DNA of 64,000 nt from Neocallimastix lanati (nom. inval.) (GCA_016946835.1 JACVTC010000019.1:913501-977500); one strand, 5' to 3'. Positions 1-42,967 are shown, numbered from the stretch's first letter. Numbers and translations are program-made. Notes: generated by a model not told the origin, from the sequence alone.

Positions 1-470
1 ATGAAAATTCTTCTTCATCAAATATATCAACAATATTATTTATATTAACTGTTATAGTATCAACCATTTTAACCATAATTTATTATATTTATAGACATAA
101 AAAAAATCCTCGATTAAAATATCAAAAACAACGTGATAATGAATATAATTCAACTAAATTACAATATAATGAAGAAGAAAAGAGTTCATTAAGTGTGAAT
201 TCTTCAGATAATAATTTATTTTATGTTTTTCATGAATATATTCCAAAAATTAATGATGAAATACAATTAAATGTTGGTGATATTGTTAAAATTAAGGAAA
301 TTTTTGATGATGGCTGGGCATACGGTACTAATATTTCAACGGATTGTGAAGGTGCTTTACCATTAGCATGTTGTACTGAATATAGAACTTGTATTAGTTC
401 AATGGTTTCATTTTCGGTTCCTGTAAGACCTGTAAGTCATCGGGAATCATCACTTATAACAACTAATTAA
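1..470 (+). CDS. 3' end of a single-pass membrane protein with C-terminal SH3 domain (5' truncated by window edge)
   Basis: The frame is open from base 3 to the TAA at 468-470, about 155 codons, so this is the tail of a longer gene. A hydrophobic stretch (about residues 9-31 of the visible part, containing ILFILTVIVSTILTIIYYIY) is followed by basic residues RHKK, typical of a transmembrane helix with a cytoplasmic stop-transfer. The C-terminal 70 residues look like an SH3 domain: an ALYDY-like start (YVFHEY), an acidic loop, then VGDIVKIKEIFDDGWAYG, which matches the GD..V......DDGW.YG pattern of SH3 folds. Such tails bind proline-rich partners at the inner membrane face. The ectodomain lies outside the window, so the family cannot be named. 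Confidence 0.7.
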   Translation, partial: ENSSSSNISTILFILTVIVSTILTIIYYIYRHKKNPRLKYQKQRDNEYNSTKLQYNEEEKSSLSVNSSDNNLFYVFHEYIPKINDEIQLNVGDIVKIKEIFDDGWAYGTNISTDCEGALPLACCTEYRTCISSMVSFSVPVRPVSHRESSLITTN

Positions 471-800
471 TATAATATATATATAATATATATTATACAA
501 TAATAAATATTATGTAATTTAAAATAGATAAATAATAAATCAAATCAAATCAAATAAAGTATAATAAAATTAAATGAAATAAAAAAAAAAGAATTATTAT
601 TATTTTTTGTTTGTATACTGTGGTAATTTATTTATTTTGAATAAATAAATAGATATTTTATTTTGAATTATTAAATATTAAATTATTATATTAATTATAT
701 TGAATTTTTTAAAAATTCTTGAAAAATTTTATTAATATGTAAATAAAAAGTGTAATAATTATAATTTTTATAAAAATTTTTAATACAAAATAATTTATAT
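471..800. other. Intergenic, A+T-rich, no gene seen
   Basis: Almost pure A/T sequence between the SH3 gene and the next + strand gene. It presumably holds the terminator of the first and the promoter of the second gene. No distinctive motif is visible. Confidence 0.6.
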
Positions 801-1083
801 ATGATTATGGAGGGCTTTAAAGATAAAAATGATATTTTAACTCAAGAAATTGAAAGTAGAGTTGAAAATGTTGAAGGATATTTAGTTGATATTCAATCTG
901 CAATTGGAAGTAAATATTTGAAGAAAGAATTAACTAAAGGAAAGCCATTACTTTATCGTATTGATAATATTGAAAGATCAATTAATCAAATAATTAAAAG
1001 CAATAAACTTGATGAATTGTTTTCAAAATGTAAATGAATTTGAAATATACAATATATAATTTTTTTGTTAATATTGTCATTTC

Positions 1084-1123
<40 letters not shown>

Positions 1124-1853
1124 TAAGTTAAATTAAAAATAGCAATATTAATATATAATATATATTTAAATGTATGATTTATATAATTCTTATAAAAGAT
1201 ACAATATTAAAATAATTAATAGATAATATTAATGATAAAATAAAAACTTCAGCAATTGATATTGATGCTAAATTAGATATTATTCTTTTATCTGAAAAAG
1301 AATTAATTGATGTATCAAATAAAGTTGAAGAAATAAAATCTTTACAACAATATATTAATTCAAAAGAATACACAAGTAATTTTATTATTTGTTTGTTATA
1401 TATATAAATTAATATTTTCAATGACTTGTATTTGCTTTTTTTCTAAACTTTAAATATATTTAATTTTTTTTTTTTTTATCAAATTTTAATTGAAAATTGA
1501 AGAAATTGAAGAATTATTACCTCAGTTCACAGTATGTCAAAATACAAATCGAAAAATAAATGAAGAATTAAGATTCTTAACTCAAAAAATATATAAATGT
1601 CTTGATGAATATAAATTATTTGTATCCTTTTCAAATATTAAAATTTTATATTATTTTATATATGCATATTCATTTATATAAATAAAAGTAAATGTAAATA
1701 TCCTTTATTATTTTTAATTATTCTTAACTTTTATTTTTTATAATTTTATAGACTGAAAGACTTTCAGAAATTTTTATATGGTATAATAACATTTTAACTG
1801 AAATTGAATTAAAAATACTTGAACTTGAAAGAATAAAGAAAGATTCAAATTAA
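801..1853 (+). CDS. Probable dynactin subunit 3 (p24), four exons
   Basis: Exons read at 801-1029, 1223-1375, 1503-1621 and 1752-1853. Donors are GTAAAT, GTAATT and GTATCC, acceptors end in AG, and the phases join to 603 nt (200 aa plus stop). The protein is almost entirely helical and lacks catalytic motifs. Its length (human p24 is about 186 aa) and the order of its segments fit dynactin p24/DCTN3: an N-terminal ESRVENVEGYLVDIQSAIG helix, a central LSEKELIDVSNKVEEI segment, and a C-terminal helix with an aromatic FIWYNN motif followed by LTEIELKILELE. p24 is a structural coiled-coil subunit of the dynactin shoulder, which couples cytoplasmic dynein to cargo. The assignment rests on pattern similarity, as p24 is poorly conserved. 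The 801 ATG was chosen; another ATG lies two codons downstream. Confidence 0.5.
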
Positions 1854-2119
1854 ATTAATGAATTAATTAATAAAATAATTTCAATAAATTAAAGAAGTTA
1901 ATATATATATATTTACTCGTTTATACTTAAAAATAATAACAACATTAGTAATATAAAAATATAAAAGTATGAGGAATATAAAAATTTATTTAATTTAATT
2001 AATTCCTATTCATTTCATTTTATTTCATTTCAATTCTTTTCAGTTTAAAACAAATCAAATCAAATTAATTTAAAAAAAGTTATATATAAAATATATATAA
2101 AAGATATAAAGATATATTT

Positions 2120-2154
<35 letters not shown>

Positions 2155-2310
2155 TTATATACTTTAATAAATAAAATTATCGAAGTTTAAGAACATAAAT
2201 CTTTATAATTATTATTTTTTAAAAAATTATATATTTAATAGATTATATACAATATGTTTTTTTTTATTAAATATAATTTATATTTAGTTTCTAATAGTGT
2301 TTAATTATTT
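1854..2310. other. Intergenic between convergent genes
   Basis: A/T-only sequence with a T8-A23 homopolymer pair around 2118-2152, between the 3' ends of the convergent p24-like and RasGAP genes. No coding potential was seen. Confidence 0.55.
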
Positions 2311-8777
<6,467 letters not shown>

Positions 8778-9630
8778 TATGAAATAAACACTTTATATAA
8801 TCAATTATATTACTAAATAATTGAATTAAATTCAATGAATATATGAATTATTATAAATATAAATTAATGAAACAGTATATTAACAAAAAAAAAATAATAT
8901 AAAAATTAAAATACATTTGTATTTTGTTTTTAGAAAATATATATTAATATATATATTTTCTTATTTAATTTAATAATGAAGTTATTTTGTTTTATTACCA
9001 ATTAAAAAAAATTTTTTTTAAAAAAATAAACAATAAACATATTAATATTATAAATAAAGTAAATATAAATTAAATTTTAATTAATGTTAATTAAATTTAT
9101 AATTTTTTATATTTTTGATGAAACTAATAATAAATTTTTATTTTTTTCTTTTCCTTTTATTTCATTTTATTATTCGAAAGAATAGTTAGTAAACCCGATA
9201 TATTTATAAATATAATTATCCTTTGATTAAATTATAATTAATTAAAATAGGTTAAGTATTATTTTATGAAACACATAAATAAATAAATAAATAATAAAAA
9301 TAAATAAATAAATAATATTAAATAAATAAATAGATAGATAGCTTAATAATAAATTTATTAATATATTATTTTTTATATTTTTATTCTTTTTAGTAAAATT
9401 TAAATATAAATATTTATAAAATATGTTCATTATATATATTATATAAAAAAATATTTATTTTATTATATTATTATACTATTTAAAGATATATGATTTTTTA
9501 AAGTATTTTTAAATACTATTTGAATTTATTTCTAAATTAATTAACAAAAAAAAAAAAAAAAAAAAAAAAAAGAAGTCTTGATAATTAATATTATCTTATG
9601 TATAGATTATATTTTATTAATTGGTTATTA
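8778..9630. other. Intergenic between two minus-strand genes
   Basis: Nearly pure A/T; it must contain the RasGAP promoter and the Sir2 3' end. It holds a short (AAAT)n stretch near 9279-9325 and a poly-A run at about 9546-9571. No coding potential was seen. Confidence 0.55.
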
Positions 9631-10287
9631 TTAATCATCATTATCATCGTTATTCTTTTGAATATTATTATCTTTATTTGAATTATTAGTACTATTACTA
9701 TAATTATTATTATAACTATTATTATTTTCTGAATCGCTTTTATTAACTTTTTCATCTTCTTGGATATCATCAATATTTTCTATGTGACGTGGAATATTAT
9801 CATTTATTTCAATAACAAATGAATTTGAAGAATTCTCATTGTTTTGATTTTGATTTGTATAATTTTCATTTTCTTTATTCTCATTATTATTATTATTTGG
9901 AAAATCGTCACTTTCACTATCACTATCTATTCCAGCAAATAATGCATTTATAAGGGATATTTTTGATGATTTTTTTTCATTATATCTTGCCCCTTCAAAT
10001 AAATAAATTGACGGTTTTGCTATAGTATATTTAAGTTCTTCATCTTTATTAATTTTTACGTCACCTAATTCCCAATCACATCTTCTACATAATTCTTTGA
10101 TAATATTATCACTATAGCCTAATAATTGAACATCGAATGGTGGAACATGTGTTAGAGATTCTAAATTAATTAAAATTTGGGGAATATGATGAGGTATCTT
10201 TCCTATATATATGTATATAAAGATATCCATGAATATAAAAAAATTTAAAATTTAGTAAAATTTGCTAATTCATTTATATTTATTTAA

Positions 10288-10333
<46 letters not shown>

Positions 10334-10543
10334 ATTATATCAGCTACTGGGCTAACTTTCAATGAAGAGCCCATAACAATTAATAAGTCACATTTTTCTC
10401 TATCTTTTTGGAAGTATTTTCCAAACTCATCTGGTAGTTTTTCTCCAAAGAATATAATATTTGGCTGAAATTCAAAATAAAAATAAAAAGAAATAAAAAA
10501 TAAAAATAAATAAATAAATAAATAATAAATAATAAAAAATGAA

Positions 10544-10574
<31 letters not shown>

Positions 10575-11386
10575 TACTTTAATCATATATTTATATAATT
10601 CTGATTTATTATGTATATGTTTAAAATATATATTACTTTGAGAATTGCGTCGTCCAAATCCTTCGGACAAACAGGACAAATTGGCACTTCCTATTATTTT
10701 TTTTAGAATATAAATAATCATTAAGTATATCATTATTACTTAATAATGAAATTTATTATTTATACCTTTTTAAAGATAGCTTCTTCGATATAATTTCCTG
10801 GAACTTTATATCCACATCTTATACATGAGGCTGTTGCAAAAGATCCTAAAAAGAATAAAGACAAATTAAAAATAAATATTTTTATTTAAATAATTCGTAA
10901 TATTTTTAAATATAAATATTATTAAAAATTACCATGGCATTGAACCATTCTGGTGATACCAGCTTTTTGTTCCAATGTATCAATGTTCTGAGTATAATTT
11001 CTTAGTAATTTACCCTTGTCTTCTAATAATTTTATAAATTTATGAGATGGGGAGGGTTCATAATTACTTGGATATAATTCCTTAATATTGTAAAATTTAT
11101 TCAAATTAGATTATAATTATCGTATTTATATGTATTTATAAATATTACAGATTTACATGTGCAAAGGAATAGAATGTTTGTGGACAAATTTTGAAATATT
11201 CTAAATCAAACATTTGTTGTGGCTCTTCTAAATTAAATTCATCCAACCGTGAATAAACGCCATTTTCTGAACGAAAATCTGGTATACCACAAGATACTGA
11301 TACCTATAATTATTGTATACATATTTTTTTTTTAAAAAAAATTAATACTACCTCTATAAAATTTATATACATATATATATATATTG

Positions 11387-11419
<33 letters not shown>

Positions 11420-12680
11420 CAGAATTGAATTGAATCAAATAATCTACCCCTGCACCAGTAAGAACAATGATGTTATTTGATTTTTTTAATAGTTTAATAA
11501 CATCCTAATACGTTTAAATAGTAAAATTAAAATTAAAATAAAACAACAACAACAACAACAACAACAACAATAATAATAATAATAATAATAATAAATTAGA
11601 TATTTATTACATATAAAATTTAATTTATTATATTATCAATTAATAATATTTTATTTCATATACATACATCAATTGTGTTAATTGTTTTAAGTTTTTGACG
11701 TCTTCTATTAAATCTTGCCATAATAATTCTTAACAATGGTATTAGTTCAGAGTCTTTATAAGTATCGGTTGCTGGTGGTAATTCAACATCAAATAAAGAT
11801 ATTAAAGATCTTGCTGAATAATAACCATATTTCATCATAAAGGCATCAAATCCTATTATAATGTTTATAATATGAATTTATTAATATTAAAAAACAGAAA
11901 AAATAATTATTAAAATAATAATTAGAATATAATAATATAATAATATAATAATATAATAATAAATAATAAATAATAAATAATAAATAATAAATAATAAATA
12001 ATAAATAATAAATAATAAATAATAAATAATAAATAATAAATAATAAAATAATAAATAATAAATAATAAATAATAAATAATAAATAATAAATAATAAATAA
12101 TAAATAATAAATAATAAATAATAAATAATAAATAATAAATAATAATAATAATAATAAAGAATATATGTCCACTTTATTTTATTATTTTTACCTAATTCAT
12201 GAGCTTCACTCCTTAATTTTTCTTTCGTTTCATCATCAAATTCCTTAATTTCTTCTCGATGCATTTCTTCCTCACTTTCATAATTATCTTCTTCACTTTC
12301 ATCATTTTCATCACTTATATTTCCTATAATATCTATTTGATCTTCATTTTGTGTATTAGGTACTTCCTGGGTAACTTTTTCTTCATCGTATTTTAGTTGA
12401 TCATCTTTTTTTTCATCTTCATTTGTAATATTGTTTGTATTATTAATATTATTATTTACATTCTCTTTTTTATCCTGATTTGATTCAACTGTGTCTCCTT
12501 TGAAAGTAAAATCAAAATTATTTTTATATTCATTGGTATTACTTATTTCATTTTTTAAAATTCCATTATCTGGACTTGTGAATGAGCTACTTATATAATT
12601 GCTATCGTAATTCATGTAATTGCGTTGTCTTTTTCTGGGTGGTAAATTTTCATCAGCTAATTGAAGTGGTCTTGTACTCA

Positions 12681-12681
<1 letters not shown>
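9631..12681 (-). CDS. NAD-dependent protein deacetylase, SIRT1/Sir2 class
   Basis: Multi-exon gene; start at 12681, stop at 9633-9631. Exon 1 (12681-12192) is an acidic, disordered region with an early basic PPRKRQR cluster that may be a nuclear localisation signal. Exon 2 (11852-11668) encodes the helical segment that precedes the catalytic core in SIRT1 proteins. The core follows in order: VLTGAG joined to [12 protein letters not shown] (NAD-binding loop), [19 protein letters not shown] with the catalytic His, CxxC pairs CIRC and CPVC (zinc ribbon), [19 protein letters not shown], then [13 protein letters not shown]. All key residues are present, so an active deacylase is expected, removing acyl groups from histones or other nuclear proteins using NAD+. 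The tail after the core is Asn/Asp/Ser-rich. The class (SIRT1/Sir2/Hst1 rather than Hst2 or mitochondrial) is inferred from the N-terminal segment and the C-terminal SLKVSPV. Confidence 0.92.
11957..12145. repeat. Heptameric (TAATAAA)n repeat in sir2 intron 1
   Basis: About 190 bp of a 7-bp unit TAATAAA with one slipped unit near 12045. It lies inside the 339-bp intron between 12192 and 11852. Confidence 0.9.
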
Positions 12682-12725
<44 letters not shown>

Positions 12726-13370
12726 ATTTTTATCTATGTTATAATACTTGTAAGTTTATTATTTTATTAAAAACAAAATTTTAATTAACAATTATTATTT
12801 ATATTAATGGTTAATGGATAAATAAAATTATATTTTAATACTATTGTTATTATTATTTAAATATTGAATTTGTATTATTTATTTTTATTTTTTTACATTT
12901 TATAAAAAAAAATATTTCATTATTTTATATAAAAATAAATATATTAATTATATTAAATTAACAAGGTTAAATAACAAATAATAAATGAAAATTTGAATAT
13001 TAATAAAAGAACATAGCAATTAATAATTTTAATCGAATTGATAATAATATTAATTCAATATTATGTTGATTTCTATGTGTATGTATGTATTAAAAATAAA
13101 TTCAAATTATATTTACCAATTATTCTTTAAAATTCGATACAAATTTCTTTTTTATGTTTTTGGAATTTCATATTATATATTATATGCTTTGAAAACAATT
13201 AATGTTAAGATATTAATAAATTGAAGATTCTCACAACTTTTAACAGATTCCTTATGTTAAAAAAAAAAAAAAAAAAAAAAAGGCTTACATTGTTAATTAG
13301 AATTTTATATAATTAATTACAATATTGTAGTAATAAAACACAACAACAATAATAAAAACAGAAATAAACA

Positions 13371-13459
<89 letters not shown>

Positions 13460-14688
13460 TAAAAATTATATAAATTAAATTATTAGTAATATGATTAATA
13501 ATAAATTTTTATTTAAATTATATTATTTACATATTATATACAAACATTATTTTTCAATTGATTCTTTTCATTTCATAAAAAAGAGAAAAAAACACTATCT
13601 AATATTTCACTTTCTATATTTTTTCTCGTTATACTTTCAGATAATTTTGATTTTTAAAAATAATACTAATTATTTTTTATTACAGTTTTATTTATTATTA
13701 ATTATATAATAAAAAATTAATTAATTTATATATTAATTTTATTATTTAAATAAAATTTGCAATACATTTTATTTATTACATATTATATTTTGTTATTATT
13801 TTGAAATAATTATGTAAATTTATTCCAAAGTATAATTATTAATAATAAGGTATTTGAAAAGGTTTCTAATTTTAAAAAGATTAGTACTCCTTTATTTGAA
13901 TCTTCATTTTAATTAACGTCTCAATTACTTATTATTACAATTATGTAATTAAAAATAAAATAATATGTGAATATAAGAAGTCACATAAAGTTCTTTAAAT
14001 AATATAAATGTAAAAAAATATTTCATTACTATATATACACTTTATTAAATTTATATATATATATATATAGATGATATTTAAATAAAGTTTATAATGTTCA
14101 ATTTTCCTTTTTTCTAATGTAATCAAAAAAAAAAAAAAAAAAAAAAAATAGATTATTATTATTATATTCATATATTCAATTATTTTATTTAGCACTTTTT
14201 TGCTAGTTTAAACATATTAATTCATTATAATTATGCCAATTAAAATGAAAACAATAATATTCATATAAAGAATTAAATATATGGATAACTTTTTTTAAAA
14301 AAAATTATTGCAATTAACATATATATTTTAAAAGAAAAATATCAATTATTAAAAGATTGATATTTTAAATTGGGATTTGGAAATAATGAGTACTTCTGTA
14401 TAATTGAAAGCAAAGAATTTGAAATATAAATATTAGAAGGATGATGCTTATTAATATTTTTGGTAATTTTTTAATTAATCTTTATTATTTTGAAATATTT
14501 TGGTTTCAGTTATATTATTTAGTATTATATTAATTATTATAATTTAATATAGCATTAAAATATAAATTATAAAACTTATTATATTTTATATGTAGTTTAT
14601 AATTAGGGAATAATCAATAAAAATAATATTATATATTTAATATTTAATTTGACATATTAATATATATATATATATATATTTTTTTTTT
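12682..14688. other. 2-kb intergenic region, no gene recognised
   Basis: Extremely A+T-rich, with short poly-A runs and an (AAT)n array at about 13376-13455 with one CAA interruption. The 5' end should contain the Sir2 promoter. Small open frames here have no recognisable features. Confidence 0.55.
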
Positions 14689-14960
14689 ATTTCCGGTGTA
14701 TACCGCCCTTGGTTTCAGCCCCTCTCCTCAGGAGCAATGGGAATTTGAGGTGGTCACATACTTTCATAAAGGCAGGATTGTCCCTACTGGACGACCTTAC
14801 TGAGTGTATCAGTAATAACGCTTTGACATGCATATTATTGCTGAGAATTTTTCTAATACTACTTCTCCAAGTGTACATCTCCAGTTTGTAATTTTTCTTT
14901 GAAGTTAGATCAATATAACCTAACCCATATATATTCGTACTGGCTCCTGGCAAATGAATC
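14689..14960 (-). mobile_element. LINE-like retrotransposon 3' end, copy 1
   Basis: The block is clearly richer in G+C than its surroundings. Read on the minus strand it ends with GGCTGAAACCAAGG, a short variable stretch and an A-rich tail (AAATAAAAAAAA at about 14679-14690). A diverged copy with the same end and a pure poly-A tail sits at 42968-43112. A shared 3' end, A-rich tails and a variable 5' boundary are the hallmarks of 5'-truncated non-LTR retrotransposon copies. An 88-codon open frame crosses it, but I recognise no domain in it. Confidence 0.6.
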
Positions 14961-15092
14961 TAGTACATTTCGCAATGTGGCGTATTTTTGTTTGTGGCTT
15001 GTTTTTTATAATTAATAAATAAATAATAAATATTTGTTTTTTTATATATAATTAAAAATAATTTTTTTATAATTCTTTTTTTAAGGAGTGGG

Positions 15093-15455
15093 GCATTTCG
15101 GCAGAATGCATTTCATCAAATTGATAATTATTAAATAAATAAATAAATAAATAAATAAAATTTAATATTATTATTATTGAATAAAAACAAGTTTATTAAT
15201 TTATTCATTTATTTATATCAATACTCCGCTTGGCGAAATGCAACCTGGCGAAATGCAATTTAGGGAGATGAAACTCCCTCTTTTTTAATAGAATATATTA
15301 TTAATTCTTTTGAAATAGCTAATTAATAATATTTAATTAAAAAATATATTATTATTTACATATTTATTTATGATTGTATAGAATATATTAAAAATGTATG
15401 GCTTTATTTTAAAACATTTATAAGGCACATTACGAAATGCACAATTGCGAAATGC
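15093..15455. repeat. Cluster of CGAAATGC words including two 15-bp tandem pairs
   Basis: GCATTTCG (the inverse) occurs at 15093-15100. CGAAATGC occurs at 15234-15241 and 15249-15256, and again at 15433-15440 and 15448-15455. Both pairs are spaced 15 bp. A one-mismatch copy sits near 14965. Function unknown. Confidence 0.8.
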
Positions 15456-15602
15456 ACGATCCCTTAGCAAATGCATAAATGTCAGAAAGATTAAAATTTA
15501 GTAGAACATATCTACATGGATACATGAAATCATGTACCTATATGTTAGTAATTCCTTCTTAAATATACTGTACTAGCGTAACCCTCTCAATTATTCAGTA
15601 TC

Positions 15603-15824
15603 TGTGAAATAATAAATACATTTAATATTAAAAAAAATAAATAAATAATATGTAGTACAAATATCAATGTAAAATGTATTTATTTAGTAATTATTAATAT
15701 TTTATTTTAAACCGAAAAAAAAAAAAAAAAAAAAAATTTTCTTTTCTTGACTTATTGATTTTTGAAGTCTTATAAAAATTTACATTGCTTAATGTAGATA
15801 TATTATTTTAATATTTATTAATAA
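15603..15824 (+). repeat. 5' LTR, truncated at its 3' end
   Basis: Matches the 3' LTR base for base over most of its length. It carries an 18-bp segment (ending ATTTAGTA) missing from the 3' LTR, and a shorter poly-A run. Confidence 0.88.
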
Positions 15825-15825
15825 T

Positions 15826-15906
15826 AAAGCAGATGGTCTGACAAAATTTTTAAATAAATATAAAATGCAAAATTTTAGAAATAGTTTATTATACAAATAT
15901 AAATAA
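15826..15906 (+). pseudogene. C-terminal remnant of copia-type RNase H
   Basis: Twenty-six codons ending in TAA. The start, KADGLTKFLNKYK, matches the conserved (L)AD.LTK end of Ty1/copia polyproteins. It lies 20 bp upstream of the 3' LTR, as expected for pol. Confidence 0.82.
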
Positions 15907-15926
15907 AAATTAATAATTAGGGGGAA

Positions 15927-16229
15927 TGTGAAATAATAAATACATTTAATATTGAAAAAAATAAATAAATAATATGTAGTACAAATATCAATGTAATTAT
16001 TAATATTTTATTTTAAACCGAAAAAAAAAAAAAAAAAAAAAAAATTTTTCTTTTCTTGACTTATTGATTTTTGAAGTCTTATAAAAATTTACATTGTTTA
16101 ATGTAGATATATTATTTTAATATTTATTAATAAAATTATTATTTCATAAACCCAATTGTTTAATTGAGTTTTGTACGTTCGAGTGTTTGTTTTCTTTATT
16201 TTTATATATTAATAAATTAAATTTTAACA
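15927..16229 (+). repeat. 3' LTR, complete (303 bp)
   Basis: Begins TG and ends CA, preceded by a G5 purine tract and followed by the GTATC duplication. Confidence 0.88.
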
Positions 16230-16234
16230 GTATC

Positions 16235-37653
<21,419 letters not shown>

Positions 37654-38409
37654 ATTATATAATTTTGAATTTAATAATAATAATAAATAGCAATTATTCA
37701 TTTTTATAGTACAATATGAACTATATAAAATATAATTGCAATTTTATATTTTTTTTTTATTATGAATGGTATTATGAAATTATGACATAAAAATATATAT
37801 ATATATTTGTATATAACAATTTTTATTTTTATTTTTTTTTTTTTAATTACCAAAATCTATTTGAATAATATAATATATAATTTTTTTCATTTATATATAT
37901 ATATATGAAAAAAATTATAAACAAATTAATATATTAATATATACCACAAAAAAAATATTCATAAAATTTAATAAAAAAAAAAAAAAAAAATGAATATTAA
38001 TACATATAAAACAATTAACATAAAAAAAAAATTATAAAAATTAACCAAAAAATAATAAAATTAAATAATTAATAAATAAAATAAAAAAATGAAAAAATAT
38101 ATAATTATTGATCTTTTATATTGAATAATATTTAATAATTAAATAAATAATTTTAATAAATAAAAAAATATTGTTAAGATTTTCCAATTTAAATATTATA
38201 TAATTATTAAAGTTTCTAATGACATTAAAAAAAAAAAAAAAAAAAAATTATTTTCCTTTTTTATATCATAAACCATATTTTTTTTTTTAAATAAAAATTA
38301 GTAATTATTTATTGAATATCATTTAGATTTGTTTTATATTTTAATTATTAAAATAAAGTAAATAAATACAATCAAGAAATAAGAAGAATTATTATTCATT
38401 TTTAAAAGG
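37654..38409. other. Intergenic between dynein and the coiled-coil gene
   Basis: A/T-only, with poly-A and poly-T runs. It holds the dynein 3' end and the promoter of the next same-strand gene. No coding potential was seen. Confidence 0.55.
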
Positions 38410-41560
<3,151 letters not shown>

Positions 41561-41599
41561 AATTTAAAGTTATAATGCTTTTAAAGATTATAAGAATTT

Positions 41600-42330
41600 G
41601 GCATCATTTCTTTTCTTTTTTTAAGCTTTCTCTTTCTTTTTGGTTTAATATTTTAGTTGCTTTCTAACAATTATTCTTTCTATTTTCTTTGTTATATAAA
41701 TTATGGAATTTATTTTCATTTAAGTTAATTTTTATATTTTCATTATTTTCATTTGATTCATTGTTTAAATTTCAAATAGTTTCATTAGAATTAATTTTAT
41801 TATTTTCATCATTTTTATTTGAATTAATCTCTAAATTTCCATTAATATCATTTTTTTCATTAATATCAATTTTATTAGTATCAATAATCATACTAATATT
41901 ATTTTCATCATTATTAATTTTTATATTAATATATATTTTTTTTAAGTTATTATTAATATTAATATTATTATTTTTATTAGAATCAATTTTGGTATTTTTA
42001 TTATTTTTATTTTTGTTAATTTTTATATTTTCACTTTCTTTATATTGTTTAATTTTTTAAATTTTGATCAACTTCAACGGCATTAAAATTTTCATCATCA
42101 TTAGTGTTATTAAAATTACTATTACCATCATTAGCATTCATTTCTAAATCAATAATTTCAATTTCATCATTATTCTTATCATGATCAGTATTACTAACAA
42201 AACTCAAGGTACTCCTATGACTATTATTGATTCTACTATTTTATATTACTTTTAGGATACTATTACTTCTATAACCACTGTTACTTCTACAATTTTTATT
42301 ATAATGCATTCTCTCTATTATTTATTATTA
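41600..42330 (-). pseudogene. Asn-rich low-complexity coding remnant, probably tail of the decayed kinesin
   Basis: On the minus strand, open stretches rich in Asn, Asp, Ile and Lys run from MHYNKNCRSNSGYRSNS (about 42308) to NQKERESLKKEKK (about 41610). They are broken by a stop after a short N-terminal piece, a frame change near 42060, and further in-frame stops near 41780, 41660 and 41610. This could instead be a poorly spliced gene, but no good GT-AG pairs bridge the breaks. Confidence 0.4.
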
Positions 42331-42401
42331 ATATAAAATAAAATTAAATATCATATTAATATTAAAATATTTTTTTATTATTCATTCTAATATTTTTTAT
42401 A

Positions 42402-42960
42402 TTATTTAATAATTAATAGTTGACTATAAATTTCTGATTCACTCAGTATATTTTTTAATTTATTTATAAGTTCTTTAAATGAATCAACAAGTTGACAAAC
42501 TTTATTTTTAGCTAAAACACATTCATCAATATAATTACTTTTTTCAGTAATTATATTACCCTTATTATTTTCTATTTTTATACTTTCATCTCTAAATAAC
42601 TTATATGTTCTAATCATAATTTCTTTCATACGAAAAGGAATAGAAATTATAATGAGGTATTTGGGGTTAATTTTGATTTCGATAATTGACTAAATTTTGA
42701 CTTAAAGATATTTTATATTTATTAACATTTAAATTTTTTTTTTATATGAGACTTTGGAGTAATTATTGGAGGACGCTTAATAGTTTGTAATCCTGAATCA
42801 ATTCTAGCAACTATTAGAGCAACTTCTTTAACAGTAGATGAGAAACTCAGAACTGTCAATGTTTCATTATAGAATTCCTGTAATGGATTAATATTAATAA
42901 TAGTAGATATGTGTCCATTAATGAGATATGACTTTAATAAAGTAATTAATATATTATTAT
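42402..42960 (-). pseudogene. Truncated kinesin-6 (MKLP1/KIF23-like) motor-domain fragment
   Basis: On the minus strand, 42960-42722 encodes a piece that fits the last third of a kinesin motor: LITLLKSYLINGHISTIINI (the family's LT.L.K.....G...MIVNINP region), then NETLTVLSFSSTVKEVALIV (the family's Y.E.L..L.F......). The residues after it, ARIDSGLQTIKRPP, continue in the style of kinesin-6 MKLP1 proteins. P-loop, switch I and switch II are absent. The upstream side is a LINE poly-A tail at 42968, then satellite DNA. A second open piece (42629-42402, MKEIMIRTYKLFRDES...) lies downstream but cannot be joined in frame with a clean splice pair. Probably a pseudogene made by insertion or rearrangement. 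Confidence 0.55.
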
Positions 42961-42967
42961 TATTGAA

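Larger units (their letters stand above)
15598..16234 (+). mobile_element. Internally deleted Ty1/copia LTR retrotransposon with 5-bp target-site duplication
   Basis: An LTR starting TGTGAAATAA at 15603 recurs at 15927 and ends TTTTAACA at 16229. The flanks are GTATC at 15598-15602 and GTATC at 16230-16234, a perfect 5-bp target-site duplication. Between the LTR copies lie only the last codons of a copia RNase H (15826-15906, containing KADGLTK) and a purine-rich TTAGGGGGAA just before the 3' LTR, in the position of a polypurine tract. The 5' LTR stops at about 15824, where it joins the RNase H end directly. The rest of the 5' LTR, the primer-binding site, gag and nearly all of pol have been deleted. 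Confidence 0.88.

Noticed and set aside
1179-1421. 80-aa minus-strand frame
   Set aside because: It is antisense to exon 2 of the p24-like gene, whose plus-strand frame continues exon 1 in phase with splice signals.
13491-13709. 72-aa frame in the intergenic region
   Set aside because: Phe/Leu/Tyr-rich translation of A/T sequence; no domain and no splice context.
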